From: an uncultured Sphingobacteriales bacterium
Lineage (GTDB): Bacteria; Bacteroidota; Bacteroidia; Chitinophagales; Chitinophagaceae
NCBI GenBank assembly: GCA_937991535.1
Contig: CALKHN010000079.1
Coordinates: 97,044 to 161,043 of the forward strand
Length of the DNA: 64,000 bases
Direction: 5' to 3'
A program made the position numbers and the translations under genes. Positions within the stretch are counted from its first letter, which is position 1; every line of letters begins with the position of its first letter. Positions 1 through 9,129 of this stretch are shown here, one piece after another. The notes below the pieces were generated by a model. The model had not been told where the DNA came from and made no database searches. It saw only the letters and a list, made by a program, of their open reading frames with translations.

Positions 1-525
1 GTGGTTACGGATGAATTGTTGCATGTTACCGACCTGATGCCAACCATTCTTGATTATGCCAATATAAAATATCCCAGCGACAATAAAGATTTGAAGCCGC
101 TTTATGGCACTTCGCTAAAACCTTACCTGCAGGAAGAAACAAAGCAGCCCATTCGTAATGAATTTGCAGTGCTGGGTTTTGAAATAGGTGAATGCAAGGC
201 CGTGAAAAAAGGTGATTGGAAGCTGATCTTTATGCCACCGCCCTACGGCAAAGGTGATGAATGGCATCTTTACAATCTGAAGGAAGATATCAAAGAAGAA
301 AAAAATGTGGCGAAAGAATTTCCTGATAAATTCAACGAACTGAAAGCCGATTGGCAGGCTTATGCGATTTCGGTGGGGTACATAAAATCCAACGGCGAAT
401 CCGCGGTGCAAAAATTGGGTTATGAAGAATTTTTTCGGTTTGATGCAAAACACAGGACAGGCCCCAAAACGAAAGCTAAAAAATCAGGAACTAGGAATGC
501 GAAATCAACAACTCCGGGTGATTAA
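1..525 (+). CDS. Sulfatase family protein, C-terminal part (cut by window edge)
   Basis: This is the C-terminal end of a type I sulfatase (alkaline-phosphatase superfamily), a periplasmic enzyme that removes sulfate esters from glycans. Visible are the VTDLMPTILDYA segment typical of the late catalytic domain, a GTSLKPYL loop, the KKGDWKLIFMPPP strand (sulfatases usually carry a conserved K-W-K-L/Y here) and the WHLYNLKEDIKEEKNVA segment that closes the fold. The tail of about 30 residues is rich in Lys, Thr and Ser. The catalytic Cys/Ser motif (CxPSR) lies before the window, so the specificity and the signal peptide cannot be judged. It stops 11 bases before the BASS transporter on the same strand and may be co-transcribed with it. 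Family assignment is firm; substrate is unknown. Confidence 0.85.
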   Translation: MVTDELLHVTDLMPTILDYANIKYPSDNKDLKPLYGTSLKPYLQEETKQPIRNEFAVLGFEIGECKAVKKGDWKLIFMPPPYGKGDEWHLYNLKEDIKEEKNVAKEFPDKFNELKADWQAYAISVGYIKSNGESAVQKLGYEEFFRFDAKHRTGPKTKAKKSGTRNAKSTTPGD

Positions 526-536
526 ACGATATCCCC

Positions 537-1430
537 ATGTTTGAGATCCTGATCAAAATATCGTCCATCGTTCTGCCTGTTTTTGTGTTCCTAACGATGT
601 TCAACGTTGGACTTACACAGAAGTTAAGCAACATCCTGGCATACCTGAAAAACAGAAAGTTTGCAATTGTTATGTTGCTGGCCAATTTTCTTTTTGCACC
701 ATTTCTCATGTGGGTATTGCTTTATTTTTTTCCGCTGGACCCCTACCTGGAAACGGGTCTCACCATATTCAGTATGTGCGCCGGTGCGCCGTTCCTTATA
801 AAACTTACACAAGAATCAAAGCATGAGTTAGCATTGGGGGCAAGCACGATGATCATACTCGTATTGGGTACCGTTGTATTTGTTCCGCTGGTATTGCCTA
901 ACGTTATTCCGCAGGTTGAAGTTAGCGGCGGAGCAATTGCCTGGACATTAATTAAGCAATTGATTTTACCTATCATCCTTGGGTTGCTACTGATTAAATT
1001 TTTACCCAGGCCTGGAAAAACGATTCAGCCCTGGGTGGCAAAAATCGGTAACTGGGCTTTGTACGTTATGTTGGTTTCAACTTTAGCAGGATACTTTCCT
1101 CAACTGAAGGAAATTTTTGGACAGGGCGCTATTCTTATTGGTATCGTTTTCATATTAGGCGCCTTTGGCATTGGTTATTTATTAGGCGGCTTGAGCCGCA
1201 AAGACCACTTGCAGGATGTGGCTGCACTGGGCACTGCACAAAAAAACACTGCGGCAAGTATGATCATCGCCGCTCAAAATTTTGGTGACCACCCGCAAGT
1301 GCTGGTAATTATTACCATTGCCAACAGCCTGGGGATTGCCATGCTGCTCGTGATTGCAAAGGTTCTGTCTAAAGACAATAAGATTAAGATTGTGGAGGAT
1401 TATGAGGAGGTAACGTATGAGAACGTTTAA
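537..1430 (+). CDS. Bile acid:sodium symporter (BASS/SBF) family transporter
   Basis: This 297-residue integral membrane protein has about nine or ten hydrophobic helices and no signal peptide, the usual size for the BASS/SBF superfamily that couples Na+ to uptake of organic anions. Family-like signatures are the FSMCAGAPFLIKL loop and the QKNTAASMIIAAQNF segment near residues 235-250, which corresponds to the ion-binding helix crossover region. The last 15 residues are acidic and cytoplasmic. The gene starts 11 bases after the sulfatase stop, so the two may share a transcript; a role in importing an organic acid or sulfated metabolite is inference. ACR3-type arsenite exporters share the fold but normally show other motifs, so I do not call it ACR3. 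Confidence 0.8.
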   Translation: MFEILIKISSIVLPVFVFLTMFNVGLTQKLSNILAYLKNRKFAIVMLLANFLFAPFLMWVLLYFFPLDPYLETGLTIFSMCAGAPFLIKLTQESKHELALGASTMIILVLGTVVFVPLVLPNVIPQVEVSGGAIAWTLIKQLILPIILGLLLIKFLPRPGKTIQPWVAKIGNWALYVMLVSTLAGYFPQLKEIFGQGAILIGIVFILGAFGIGYLLGGLSRKDHLQDVAALGTAQKNTAASMIIAAQNFGDHPQVLVIITIANSLGIAMLLVIAKVLSKDNKIKIVEDYEEVTYENV

Positions 1431-1482
1431 TATTATTTGTATTCGATTGGGTAACATCACTGTCCAACAATATTAACAAAAC

Positions 1483-3249
1483 ATGGATAAGGATTCGATC
1501 AATAAGGAAATAGAAAACGAGGCCATTTCTGTTGAAGAAATGCTTCCCGGGGAAGAAGAGTTGAAGCAAACGGTGAAAGCACATCGTTACAAACTACCCG
1601 AAAAATCAACACTGTCTGCCGATGCCAATGCCGGCCTCACCAAAGCTATGAACGAAATTCCGAGTGGGATGGCTTGTGGGCAGTTGGCAGGTGTTAGTCC
1701 CGTAATGGGGTTGTTTGCCTGTGTTTGCGGAAACATTACCGGTGGCATTTTCAACAGTACCAAGTTGATGATTGTTTCCACCACCAGTGCATCCGCTTTT
1801 ATGGTGTACCAGATCACTCAGGCTTATGCTGAAGAACAGCGGGTGGGTGCTGTTGTTTTGCTGGTGTTGCTCGCTGGCCTTATCATGATCGTTTTGGGAT
1901 TATTAAAGCTCGGTAACCTGGTGCGGTTTGTTTCCTTCTCTGTAATGACCGGTTTTTTGGCTGGTATTTCCATTCTTGCCATTTTGAGCCAGTTGCCCAC
2001 ATTCTTTGGTTTTGATGCAACCGGTTCCAATAAAATCATGCAAACCGTTGACCTTATCCAAAATATCAGGCTTACCAACTGGCATGCTTTAATACCAGGA
2101 ATAGCCACAGTTGTGTTTATGGTGCTGCTTCCAAAAACGCCATTGGGACAGAAGTCGGCATTGGTTTCTGTTGCTCTTCCTTCGCTTTTTATTTTTTTAA
2201 TGAAATGGAACGATGTTGAAGTGGTAAGTGATGTGGGTGAACTTTCATCAGGGCTGCCCTCATTGCACCTGCCCGATTTTTCGCTGATCAATCCCTCTCT
2301 TATAAGCGGCGCTTTTTCACTGGCATTAATTACCCTGATACAGGGAGCCGGTGTAAGTCAGAGCGTACCCAATCCGGATGGTTCCCGTCCCAACACATCC
2401 AAAGATTTTGTGAGCCAGGGTATTGCCAATGTATCTTCCAGTTTAATTGGTGGTATTGGCGTTGGTGGTTCCGTGGGTTCTACCGCACTGAATATTGTAG
2501 CGGGCGCACGAAGCAGACTCGCAAGCATTTTTGCAGGTGTGTTTATGCTGTTGCTTGTAGTACTGGTTCCCGGTTTGGTGGGGCAGGTAGCCATGCCTGT
2601 TTTGGCGGGTGTTATGATTTTTGCCATGGCCAGTTCGCTGCGTCCTCAAAAAAACAAACAAGTGTGGAACGCCGGCTGGGCTGCAAGAGTTGGCTTTATC
2701 AGTACCTTGCTCGTTACCATGTTCTGGCCCATTCAATACGCCGTATTGGTTGGAGTGATGCTCTCTTTCGTTATGTATTTTTTTATGTCGTCACGCTATG
2801 TAAAATTGCACCGCAGGCGGATGATGAGTGATGGAAGGTTTGAACAAATACCCGTGCCGGTAGAGCTTGAAAGTGAAAAAATACACATTTTTTCAGTGGA
2901 TGGAAGTCTGCATTTTGCAGGTGCACGCATGTTAGAAAATCAGTGGCCAAAATTAGGAACGTACACACGGCGTCCCGTAATTGTGCTTGAAATGCAAGGT
3001 CTGAATAATGTAGGCGCCACCTTAACGGAAGTGCTGTTGAATTATTATCACAAAATAGAAGAGGCCGGTGGCCGGTTTTACATTACCGAATTAGGAGAGC
3101 GTAGCTATTCCATATTACGTACCCAGGCAGCTTCAGAAATTTTAGGAGGCATGCGCATTTTTAAACAAGAGGCAATCATTGGCGAAAGTACCAGGCAGGC
3201 AATTTTGGAAGCAAGAGAATGGCTTGGTAATTATAATCCGGAAAAGTAA
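1483..3249 (+). CDS. SulP (SLC26-type) anion transporter with STAS domain, copy 1
   Basis: This 588-residue protein has a 45-residue polar N-terminus, a SulP transmembrane domain (about residues 45-430) and a C-terminal cytoplasmic STAS domain (about 450-580). The family start is seen in DANAGLTKAMNEIPSGMA, where the usual D-hxAGhTVA-hP-G-MA pattern is recognisable, followed by several GxG-rich helices, including the VSQSVPNPDGSR loop near residue 290. STAS is marked by IFSVDGSLHFAGARMLE and VLEMQGLNNVGATL. SulP proteins move sulfate, bicarbonate or other anions; the substrate is not readable here. A close paralogue follows 106 bases downstream on the same strand, evidently a tandem duplication. 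Putative regulation through the STAS domain is family knowledge. Confidence 0.9.
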   Translation: MDKDSINKEIENEAISVEEMLPGEEELKQTVKAHRYKLPEKSTLSADANAGLTKAMNEIPSGMACGQLAGVSPVMGLFACVCGNITGGIFNSTKLMIVSTTSASAFMVYQITQAYAEEQRVGAVVLLVLLAGLIMIVLGLLKLGNLVRFVSFSVMTGFLAGISILAILSQLPTFFGFDATGSNKIMQTVDLIQNIRLTNWHALIPGIATVVFMVLLPKTPLGQKSALVSVALPSLFIFLMKWNDVEVVSDVGELSSGLPSLHLPDFSLINPSLISGAFSLALITLIQGAGVSQSVPNPDGSRPNTSKDFVSQGIANVSSSLIGGIGVGGSVGSTALNIVAGARSRLASIFAGVFMLLLVVLVPGLVGQVAMPVLAGVMIFAMASSLRPQKNKQVWNAGWAARVGFISTLLVTMFWPIQYAVLVGVMLSFVMYFFMSSRYVKLHRRRMMSDGRFEQIPVPVELESEKIHIFSVDGSLHFAGARMLENQWPKLGTYTRRPVIVLEMQGLNNVGATLTEVLLNYYHKIEEAGGRFYITELGERSYSILRTQAASEILGGMRIFKQEAIIGESTRQAILEAREWLGNYNPEK

Positions 3250-3355
3250 TTGCTTTACCCGGAATTGAATTTATTTTTTACGGGCAGAATAAAAAAGGAC
3301 TTTTGAAAAAAGATGAATTTTAAAACCAACGGTTATTAAAATAGTTTTTGACCGC

Positions 3356-5115
3356 ATGAATGGGTACACTAAAAATAGTAAGGCAGAAAAAACGGAAAAA
3401 CCGGCTGAGGATACCCTTCCCGGTGAGATGCGCCTAAAGCATACCGTGGAAGAAGCCAGGCGGAAGCAGATCAAAAAATCAACAATTAAAGACGATATAA
3501 ATGCCGGGCTTACCGTTGCCATGAACGAGATCCCGGACGGCATGGCTTGTGGACTGCTCGCAGGAGTTAGTCCCATCATGGGATTGTTTGCAACCGTGTG
3601 TGGAGGCATAGTTGGCGGGATATTCAACAGTTCCAAATTGATGATTATCTCTACCACGAGTGCTGCGGCATTCTTACTATACCAACTTTCACAAGCATAC
3701 GCACCGGAACAACGGGTAGATGCTTTGATTTTGCTGGTATTAATTTCCGGCGCCATCATGATTGTTATGGGGTTTTTGAAACTGGGCAACCTTGTAAGGT
3801 TTGTTTCTTACTCTGTAATGACGGGATTTTTAGCAGGAATTTCTATCCTGACCATCTTAAGCCAGTTACCCACGCTGTTTGCCATTCCTGCGGAAGGCAG
3901 TAATAAAATTCTGCAAACGGTGAACCTGTTTCAGAACATTCAACTTACGAACTGGCATGCGTTCATCCCAGGAATCATCTCTATCGCCTGCATGCTCTTA
4001 TTGCCTAAAACGCCCCTGGGAAATAGGTCGGCTATCTTTGCCATTGCCATTCCTTCACTACTCATTTTTTTTATGGGTTGGACCGATGTGGAAATCGTGA
4101 GTGATATAGGGGAAATGCCCAATGGATTGCCGCCACTTCGCCTGCCCGATTTTTCATTGATGCGGCCTGCTCTTTTTAGCGGAGCACTTTCGCTGGCTTT
4201 GATTGTTCTGATTCAGGCAGCCGGTGTTAGCCAAAGCGTGCCCAATCCGGATGGATCACGGTCAAGCACTTCAAAGGATTTTATCAGCCAGGGTCTTGCC
4301 AATGTATCATCAGGCTTAATCGGTGGCATTGGCGTTGGTGGGTCACTGGGTTCCACAGCTTTGAACATTGTATCTGGCGCAAGAAGCAGGTGGTCCGGAA
4401 TTTTTTCGGGTACGCTGGTATTAATGCTTGTATTATTGTTGCCCGGCCTAATTGGAAATGTTGGCATGCCGGTACTTGCTGCCATCATGATTTTTGCTAT
4501 GGCAAGTTCGCTGAAGGTGGAAGAAAACAAACAGGTTTGGGAGCCGGATGGGCTTCCAGGATCGGCCTCGTGTGCACCTTTTTGGTTACCTTATTTATGC
4601 CGGTACAATATGCAGTACTCATTGGCGTGCTATTGTCTTTCACCCTTTATTTTTTTAGTTCTTCCCGGTTGGTAAAACTGCAGCAAAGACTGTTTTTAAA
4701 TGATGGAACGATGGAAGAAGTTCCGGTGCCGGAGCAAATTGAAAACGAAACCATTTACATTTTTGCGGTGGATGGCGATTTGCATTTTGCAGGCGCAAGA
4801 ATGCTGGAAAAACAGTGGCCGGAAATCAACCCTGAAACCCGCAATCCCGTAATTATTCTGGAATTAAGAGGAAGAAATAATATTGGGGCAACTTTGATAG
4901 AAGTAATTGAAAAATTTTACGAGAAAATAACAGCAGCGAATGGCCGGTTTTATATTACGGAATTAGGGCAAAACAGTTATTCATCCTTTCAAGCCCAGGC
5001 AACTTCTGAAGTACTAAAGGGGATCCACTTATTAAAAAAAGAAGCTGTAATTGGCAAGAGCACCCGGCAAGCATTTACCGAGGCGAAGGCCTGGCTTTAC
5101 AATGGTGCGAGGTAG
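3356..5115 (+). pseudogene. SulP anion transporter copy 2, disrupted by a one-base frameshift
   Basis: This is a tandem paralogue of the preceding SulP gene. The first frame runs from ATG 3356 through the membrane domain and then diverges from copy 1 after VEENKQVW; a second frame picks up the matching sequence (GAGWASRIGLVCTFLVT) and runs through the whole STAS domain to the stop at 5115. Aligning with copy 1 places a missing base at about 4541-4543, between the TGG codon and the GCC-GGA-TGG that follows. Restoring one base gives about 586 residues, against 588 for copy 1. Everything else looks intact, so this is either a very young pseudogene or a sequencing error. If it is truly broken, the protein would end early with about 57 foreign residues and no STAS domain. 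Confidence 0.85.
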
Positions 5116-5314
5116 GTTAACGATGTGTTTTTTTAATTATCGCAATCGGACGGTCTCGCGAATTAAAAAGGCAAAGGGCCCGGGTTGGGGCAACTTACCA
5201 GGCATAGGAATATAGGGACGCTATTTGCGTATATTATGATTTGGAACCTGTTAGCCTGACTTATGCTGTTTCCTGGTTTAAGGCATTAATTTTAGTATCA
5301 ATAAATTATTCAAA

Positions 5315-6397
5315 ATGACCAATGGCCAACCACAGATAAGTAATAGAAAGGTGGTTCAGGTTTTTCTTATCAGTCTTGTAGTAATACTTATCATTGCATC
5401 CATCGCCGGCCTTAAATATTTTATGTCGGGGTTTTTGGGTGCGGTTACGTTATATATTCTATTCCGGCATCGTTATCATCGTTTGACAACCGAAAAAAAC
5501 TGGAATAAATCAATAACCAGTATCCTTTTTATCGGACTCTCGCTATCAACGCTGGCACTGCCACTTTACTTATTGATTAGGTATATCGTGCCACAGGCCA
5601 GTTCGGTCATTGACAACCGGGATAGGATTGTAGTAAAATTTAACCAGGTTAAGGAATGGATGGCAAGCAAGCCGGTATTAAGTAAGATAGATATGTCGGC
5701 GGATTCATTGGTTATTTGGGTTCAAAAAGTTTTAGAATATGTTCCGCAGCTACTCGGCTCTGTGGCTGCTATGCTGACTAACATCGTCGTTGCTTTTTTT
5801 GTTCTCTATTTTATGCAAACCAATTCCAGGTTACTGGAGAGAACGATCAGTCTCTCCATTCCCTTTTCGGCCCGAAGTAAAAAATTGTTATGGGCAAAAA
5901 TAGAGCTGATGGTGCGTTCTAATACGATAGGCATTCCTGTAATGGCATTTTGCCAGGCTGTATTTGCAGCCATTGGTTATATGTTTTTTGATGTTAATAA
6001 TGCCCTGCTTTGGGGATTATTAACAGGTGCAGCCACGATTGTACCCGTTGTGGGAACGTTACTGATCTGGGTTCCTGTTTGCCTGGTTCTGGTAGCATCC
6101 GGACAGCCGGTAAATGCCTTTTGGCTGGCATTGTATTGTTTTATAGTTGTGGGCGGGGTTGATAATGTTTTACGATTTACCTTCCTTAAAAGTCTTGGCA
6201 ACGTACCACCGCTGATCACTGTATTTGGGGTAATCCTTGGGTTGAATTTATTTGGACTGCTCGGACTCATTTTCGGGCCGCTACTGCTTTCATTGATCGG
6301 AGTTTTGATGGAAGTTTACCGCAATGAGTATGGCCGTCGCCAGGAACTATCCCAGATCCTTTTAAAAAGAAATGAAAAAAGGCAGAACTTCCCATAA
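5315..6397 (+). CDS. AI-2E transporter-family (UPF0118/PerM) permease
   Basis: This 360-residue membrane protein has paired hydrophobic helices at the N-terminus, a polar central section (about residues 105-145, with DMSADSLVIWVQKVLEYVPQ), and a C-terminal helical bundle including the ALLWGLLTGAATIVPVVGT motif and the LKSLGNVPPLITVFGVILGL motif, both characteristic of the AI-2E/UPF0118 family. Members are membrane exporters or, in some characterised cases, Na+/H+ antiporters; the autoinducer-2 role does not hold generally. It follows the SulP pair with about 200 bases of non-coding sequence between, and is convergent with the DUF1269 gene, from which it is separated by a strong bidirectional hairpin. 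The substrate is unknown. Confidence 0.85.
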   Translation: MTNGQPQISNRKVVQVFLISLVVILIIASIAGLKYFMSGFLGAVTLYILFRHRYHRLTTEKNWNKSITSILFIGLSLSTLALPLYLLIRYIVPQASSVIDNRDRIVVKFNQVKEWMASKPVLSKIDMSADSLVIWVQKVLEYVPQLLGSVAAMLTNIVVAFFVLYFMQTNSRLLERTISLSIPFSARSKKLLWAKIELMVRSNTIGIPVMAFCQAVFAAIGYMFFDVNNALLWGLLTGAATIVPVVGTLLIWVPVCLVLVASGQPVNAFWLALYCFIVVGGVDNVLRFTFLKSLGNVPPLITVFGVILGLNLFGLLGLIFGPLLLSLIGVLMEVYRNEYGRRQELSQILLKRNEKRQNFP

Positions 6398-6465
6398 CAG
6401 GTTCCGCGTTGCACCACAACTGATTAGCATCATCTTCTCCTGCAAAAAATAGCGATCTTTTTTCA

Positions 6466-6497
6466 AGCAACATTCTGCCGACCGGCAGAATGTTGCT
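6466..6497. terminator. Perfect 15-bp inverted repeat, likely bidirectional terminator
   Basis: AGCAACATTCTGCCG (6466-6480) is mirrored exactly by CGGCAGAATGTTGCT (6483-6497), with only two bases between the arms. It lies between two convergent genes, 69 bases after the permease stop and 37 bases before the end of the DUF1269 gene. T-rich sequence follows on the plus side (GCTTTTGC) and an A-rich run precedes it, giving T-rich sequence on the minus strand. Function as a two-way terminator is inferred from position and structure. Confidence 0.7.
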
Positions 6498-6533
6498 GCT
6501 TTTGCACATTAAGATTCATGCCACTGCGCCGGA

Positions 6534-7359
6534 TTAGGCAATTGGTTCTTCTTTAGGTTTACGCTCAAAAGCTTCTCCAATCAATTGGGATGCTTGTTTC
6601 AACTTTTCAGTTCTTGCCGTGTATTCCTTTTTCACTTCATTGATGCGTTTTACTAATTTAGACTTTCTTTTTTCACTGGCATCCTTCATTTGTTCCTCCA
6701 TTTTGTTGACCTTAGCATCAAGCTGATCTTTTGTTTCTTTAACTTTTCTATTGATCTGATCGTTTATTGACTGTGCTTTATTTTGCAGTTTGTCTATTGC
6801 TGATGTAATATCTGCTTTACCTTCTGCTGTTGCTTCCTTTAGTTCTTCTTTCAGCTCTTTATATTCCGCCTCAATGGCTTGTGATTCCCGTATTAGCTGT
6901 TCTTCTGCCACTTCATAATTCAGCCTTCTAAACACCATTGCATTTAAAGCATCAAGTTTTGTATCCACCGGAACCGTCCAGACTTCATCAATCTCGGCAA
7001 TTACTGCTATTTTGCCGTTCGTTAGTGCTTTTGAAACTTCTTCCACGAAAGCCGCACTAATGTCATCTTTGCTTATGTCAAAAAAAAAGTCCGGCAATAG
7101 TACCGGTTGAAGCGCCAATCGCTAATCCTACTGGACCTCCAAGTAACCCTATTAAGCTACCGACAAATAATCCGGTAACCATGCCTCCCGGCCCCGCCTC
7201 TGCCGCAGTGTTGAGGTGAACAGCACCTTTTTCATCTTTGCTTACAACAGCTGAGGCATACAGCGTGATGTCGCCTTTTTTATGTAAATCTTTCAAGGCG
7301 CTTTGCCCTTCAAATGCTGCTTTCTCATCATTGAAAACAGCAACTAACATCTTGTTCAT
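6534..7359 (-). pseudogene. DUF1269 stress-type protein with coiled-coil tail, frameshifted in a poly-T run
   Basis: Two overlapping minus-strand frames make up one DUF1269 protein. The first (7359 down to 7078) has the N-terminal domain MNKMLVAVFNDEKAAFEGQSAL and the Gly-rich SLIGLLGGPVGLAIGAS hairpin and stops after AGLFF. The second carries on exactly where the family expects with DISKDDISAAFVEEVSKAL, KIAVIAEIDEVWTVPVD and VFRRLNYEVA, then a Lys/Glu/Gln-rich coiled coil of about 100 residues. The join is a run of nine T on the coding strand (7080-7088): eight T would give AGLFFDIS in frame. Total length would be about 275 residues. The cause may be a homopolymer sequencing error, slippage-type phase variation or decay. 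DUF1269 proteins are of unknown function and often sit with stress genes, as here. Confidence 0.8.
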
Positions 7360-7483
7360 GTTTCAGGTTTTAAAAGTGAATAAATATTTTTCATCAGCTA
7401 AGGTAAAGTAGCGAAAGACCCGGCTTCATCAATAGGATACCCCAAAAATAATAAGAATCGGGCCAATAGATTTTTCTGTTTTT

Positions 7484-7780
7484 CTACTTAAAAAACTCAA
7501 ATTTTATTTCTTTGGGCATAATATGAACAGCTGCGAAGTCCTGTTTTGCTTCAATTTGATGGATCACATTCGCCGGTATAATAAATACATCTCCGGAGTT
7601 TAAAATATGTTCTGTGCCTTCCAGGTGCATTACGCATATGCCTGTCTGCATCACCAGAACCGATTCTGCGGATGCACGGTGTTTCGGCAAAAATTCTCCG
7701 GCATTGGCCGACATCTGCTTTGCAATAAATGATTTTCCTTCGGCCAATGGAATAACCTCTGGGTTGGTAACGACCTTCAT
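7484..7780 (-). CDS. Small cupin-domain protein
   Basis: This 98-residue single-domain cupin has no signal peptide. The fold is seen in SANAGEFLPKHRASAESVLVMQTG (first cupin motif, with a reduced set of metal ligands) and LNSGDVFIIPANVIHQIEA (second motif, P-x-x-x-x-H). The N-terminus contains VIPLAEGKSFIAKQM. Cupins of this kind bind a metal or small ligand and may act as sensors or simple enzymes; the exact role is open. It lies on the minus strand between the DUF1269 gene and a hemerythrin-like gene, 40 bases from the latter, and could be in one transcription unit with the hemerythrin and VIT genes. Confidence 0.8.
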   Translation of the reverse strand: MKVVTNPEVIPLAEGKSFIAKQMSANAGEFLPKHRASAESVLVMQTGICVMHLEGTEHILNSGDVFIIPANVIHQIEAKQDFAAVHIMPKEIKFEFFK

Positions 7781-7820
7781 AATTTGTGTCCCGAATTGAA
7801 CTAAGCCGGTTACTAAAAGT

Positions 7821-8267
7821 TTATTTCAGTTTCAACTTCAGATATTCTCCAATCAATATTGCCGTTGGATAAGAAACTACTTCCTCCATTTTGGCATGTT
7901 CCATAAGTTGCTCTGCAAATAAAGTTGCTTCAGGATGATTTTCTGCCTTAGATACTTTCAACAATTCCTGCAAGGCTTCGTCTATTTGTTTATGCTCTGC
8001 AAGCATTTCAGGAAGTTCTGATTTTAGTTTGTCGGTCATTGCTATAACCGGCTTCATTTCGGGTACTATTTTCCCATCTGCGAGCATGGGAAGTAATCCC
8101 AAAGGCGGTAGCGCATATTCTTCTTCCTTAATAAAATGTGGATGCAGTACTTTAGCAACTACTTTTGCGGCTTCACCGGTTTTGCCGGGAAGTTCTGTTG
8201 CATGTTTGAGCATTTTGTGAAGTTCTTCATGCTCGGTGTGGAGCGCGGTGGGTGTTTTAAATTCCAT
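7821..8267 (-). CDS. Hemerythrin HHE cation-binding domain protein
   Basis: This soluble 148-residue protein is built of four helices with His/Glu pairs spaced as in HHE hemerythrin-like proteins: HTEHEELH near residue 10, HPHFIKEE near 47, AEHKQIDEA near 94 and MEHAKMEEVVSYP near 126. These residues normally hold a di-iron centre used for sensing or storing O2, NO or iron. It lies 11 bases downstream of the VIT/CCC1 membrane protein stop-to-start on the minus strand, so the two are almost certainly co-transcribed. Together they suggest an iron or oxidative-stress module, which is inference from family functions. Confidence 0.85.
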   Translation of the reverse strand: MEFKTPTALHTEHEELHKMLKHATELPGKTGEAAKVVAKVLHPHFIKEEEYALPPLGLLPMLADGKIVPEMKPVIAMTDKLKSELPEMLAEHKQIDEALQELLKVSKAENHPEATLFAEQLMEHAKMEEVVSYPTAILIGEYLKLKLK

Positions 8268-8278
8268 GATTTTTATGT

Positions 8279-8980
8279 TTAAACATTAACACTAAAGAGA
8301 TATCCGACAAGGGTAGATAATCCCATTGCAATAATCCCCCAAATCACAATTCTCATAATTGGCTTCATTATACCGGTGCCCCCGGATTTTCCTGATACTG
8401 CACCAAGTATTATTAGGGAAATTATAGTAACCCCATAAAGGAAATACTCCATATTCTTTATGGGTGCAAATATGGTAACGATAAGGGGTAAAATACCGCC
8501 TGCAATAAACGCGGCGGCTGAAGCAAAAGCTGCCTGTAATGGGTTTGCCTGACTTACTTCATTGATCCCCAACTCATCTCTGGTATGTGTGCCCAAAGGA
8601 TCAAATTCAGTCAATTCTTTAGCTACCTGCAGTGCCGTTTCCTTTTTTAACCCCCTTCTTTCATAAATCTCGCCTAAAATTTTCAATTCATTTTCCGGCA
8701 TTTCTTCCAGTTCCTTTCTTTCTCTTTCAATATCGGACTTTTCAATATCAGATTGTGAACTAACGGAAACATACTCTCCGGCAGCCATAGATAAAGCACC
8801 GGCAACAAGTCCTGCAATCGTCGCCAATAAAATAGGTTCCCTTGCTGTACCTGCTGTCGCAACTCCAATGGCAAGACTTGAAATAGAAATGATACCATCA
8901 TTTGCTCCCAAAACTGCGGCCCTTAACCAGTTGCTCCGGTGTATGTAATGGCTGTCTAAGTAATTGTCTATAGTTATCAT
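8279..8980 (-). CDS. VIT1/CCC1-family Fe2+/Mn2+ transporter
   Basis: This membrane protein of about 233 residues belongs to the vacuolar iron transporter/CCC1 family. It has the diagnostic NWLRAAVLGANDGIISISSLAIGV helix 1, GLVAGALSMAAGEYVSVSSQSD helix 2, a Glu-rich cytosolic metal-binding helix pair (ERERKELEEMPENELKILGEIYERRG) and three C-terminal helices. The family exports Fe2+ or Mn2+ out of the cytosol using a proton gradient. An upstream in-frame start would add 14 residues (from 9022), but the second Met, followed by ITIDNYLDSHYIHRS, matches the usual family start, so I place the start at 8980. The hemerythrin gene follows in the same direction. Confidence 0.85.
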   Translation of the reverse strand: MITIDNYLDSHYIHRSNWLRAAVLGANDGIISISSLAIGVATAGTAREPILLATIAGLVAGALSMAAGEYVSVSSQSDIEKSDIERERKELEEMPENELKILGEIYERRGLKKETALQVAKELTEFDPLGTHTRDELGINEVSQANPLQAAFASAAAFIAGGILPLIVTIFAPIKNMEYFLYGVTIISLIILGAVSGKSGGTGIMKPIMRIVIWGIIAMGLSTLVGYLFSVNV

Positions 8981-9129
8981 TTTATTTAATTGTCGTTCTG
9001 CAATTGCAATAATCCCAAACAAGTCTTAGTCTCACAGCGATGGGTCCGCTTATTGCGAAAACAAAAGTTTCGATCAGTTCAAAAATACTACATAACGCAT
9101 GAATTTTGATCATTTAAACTGACCGTTGT

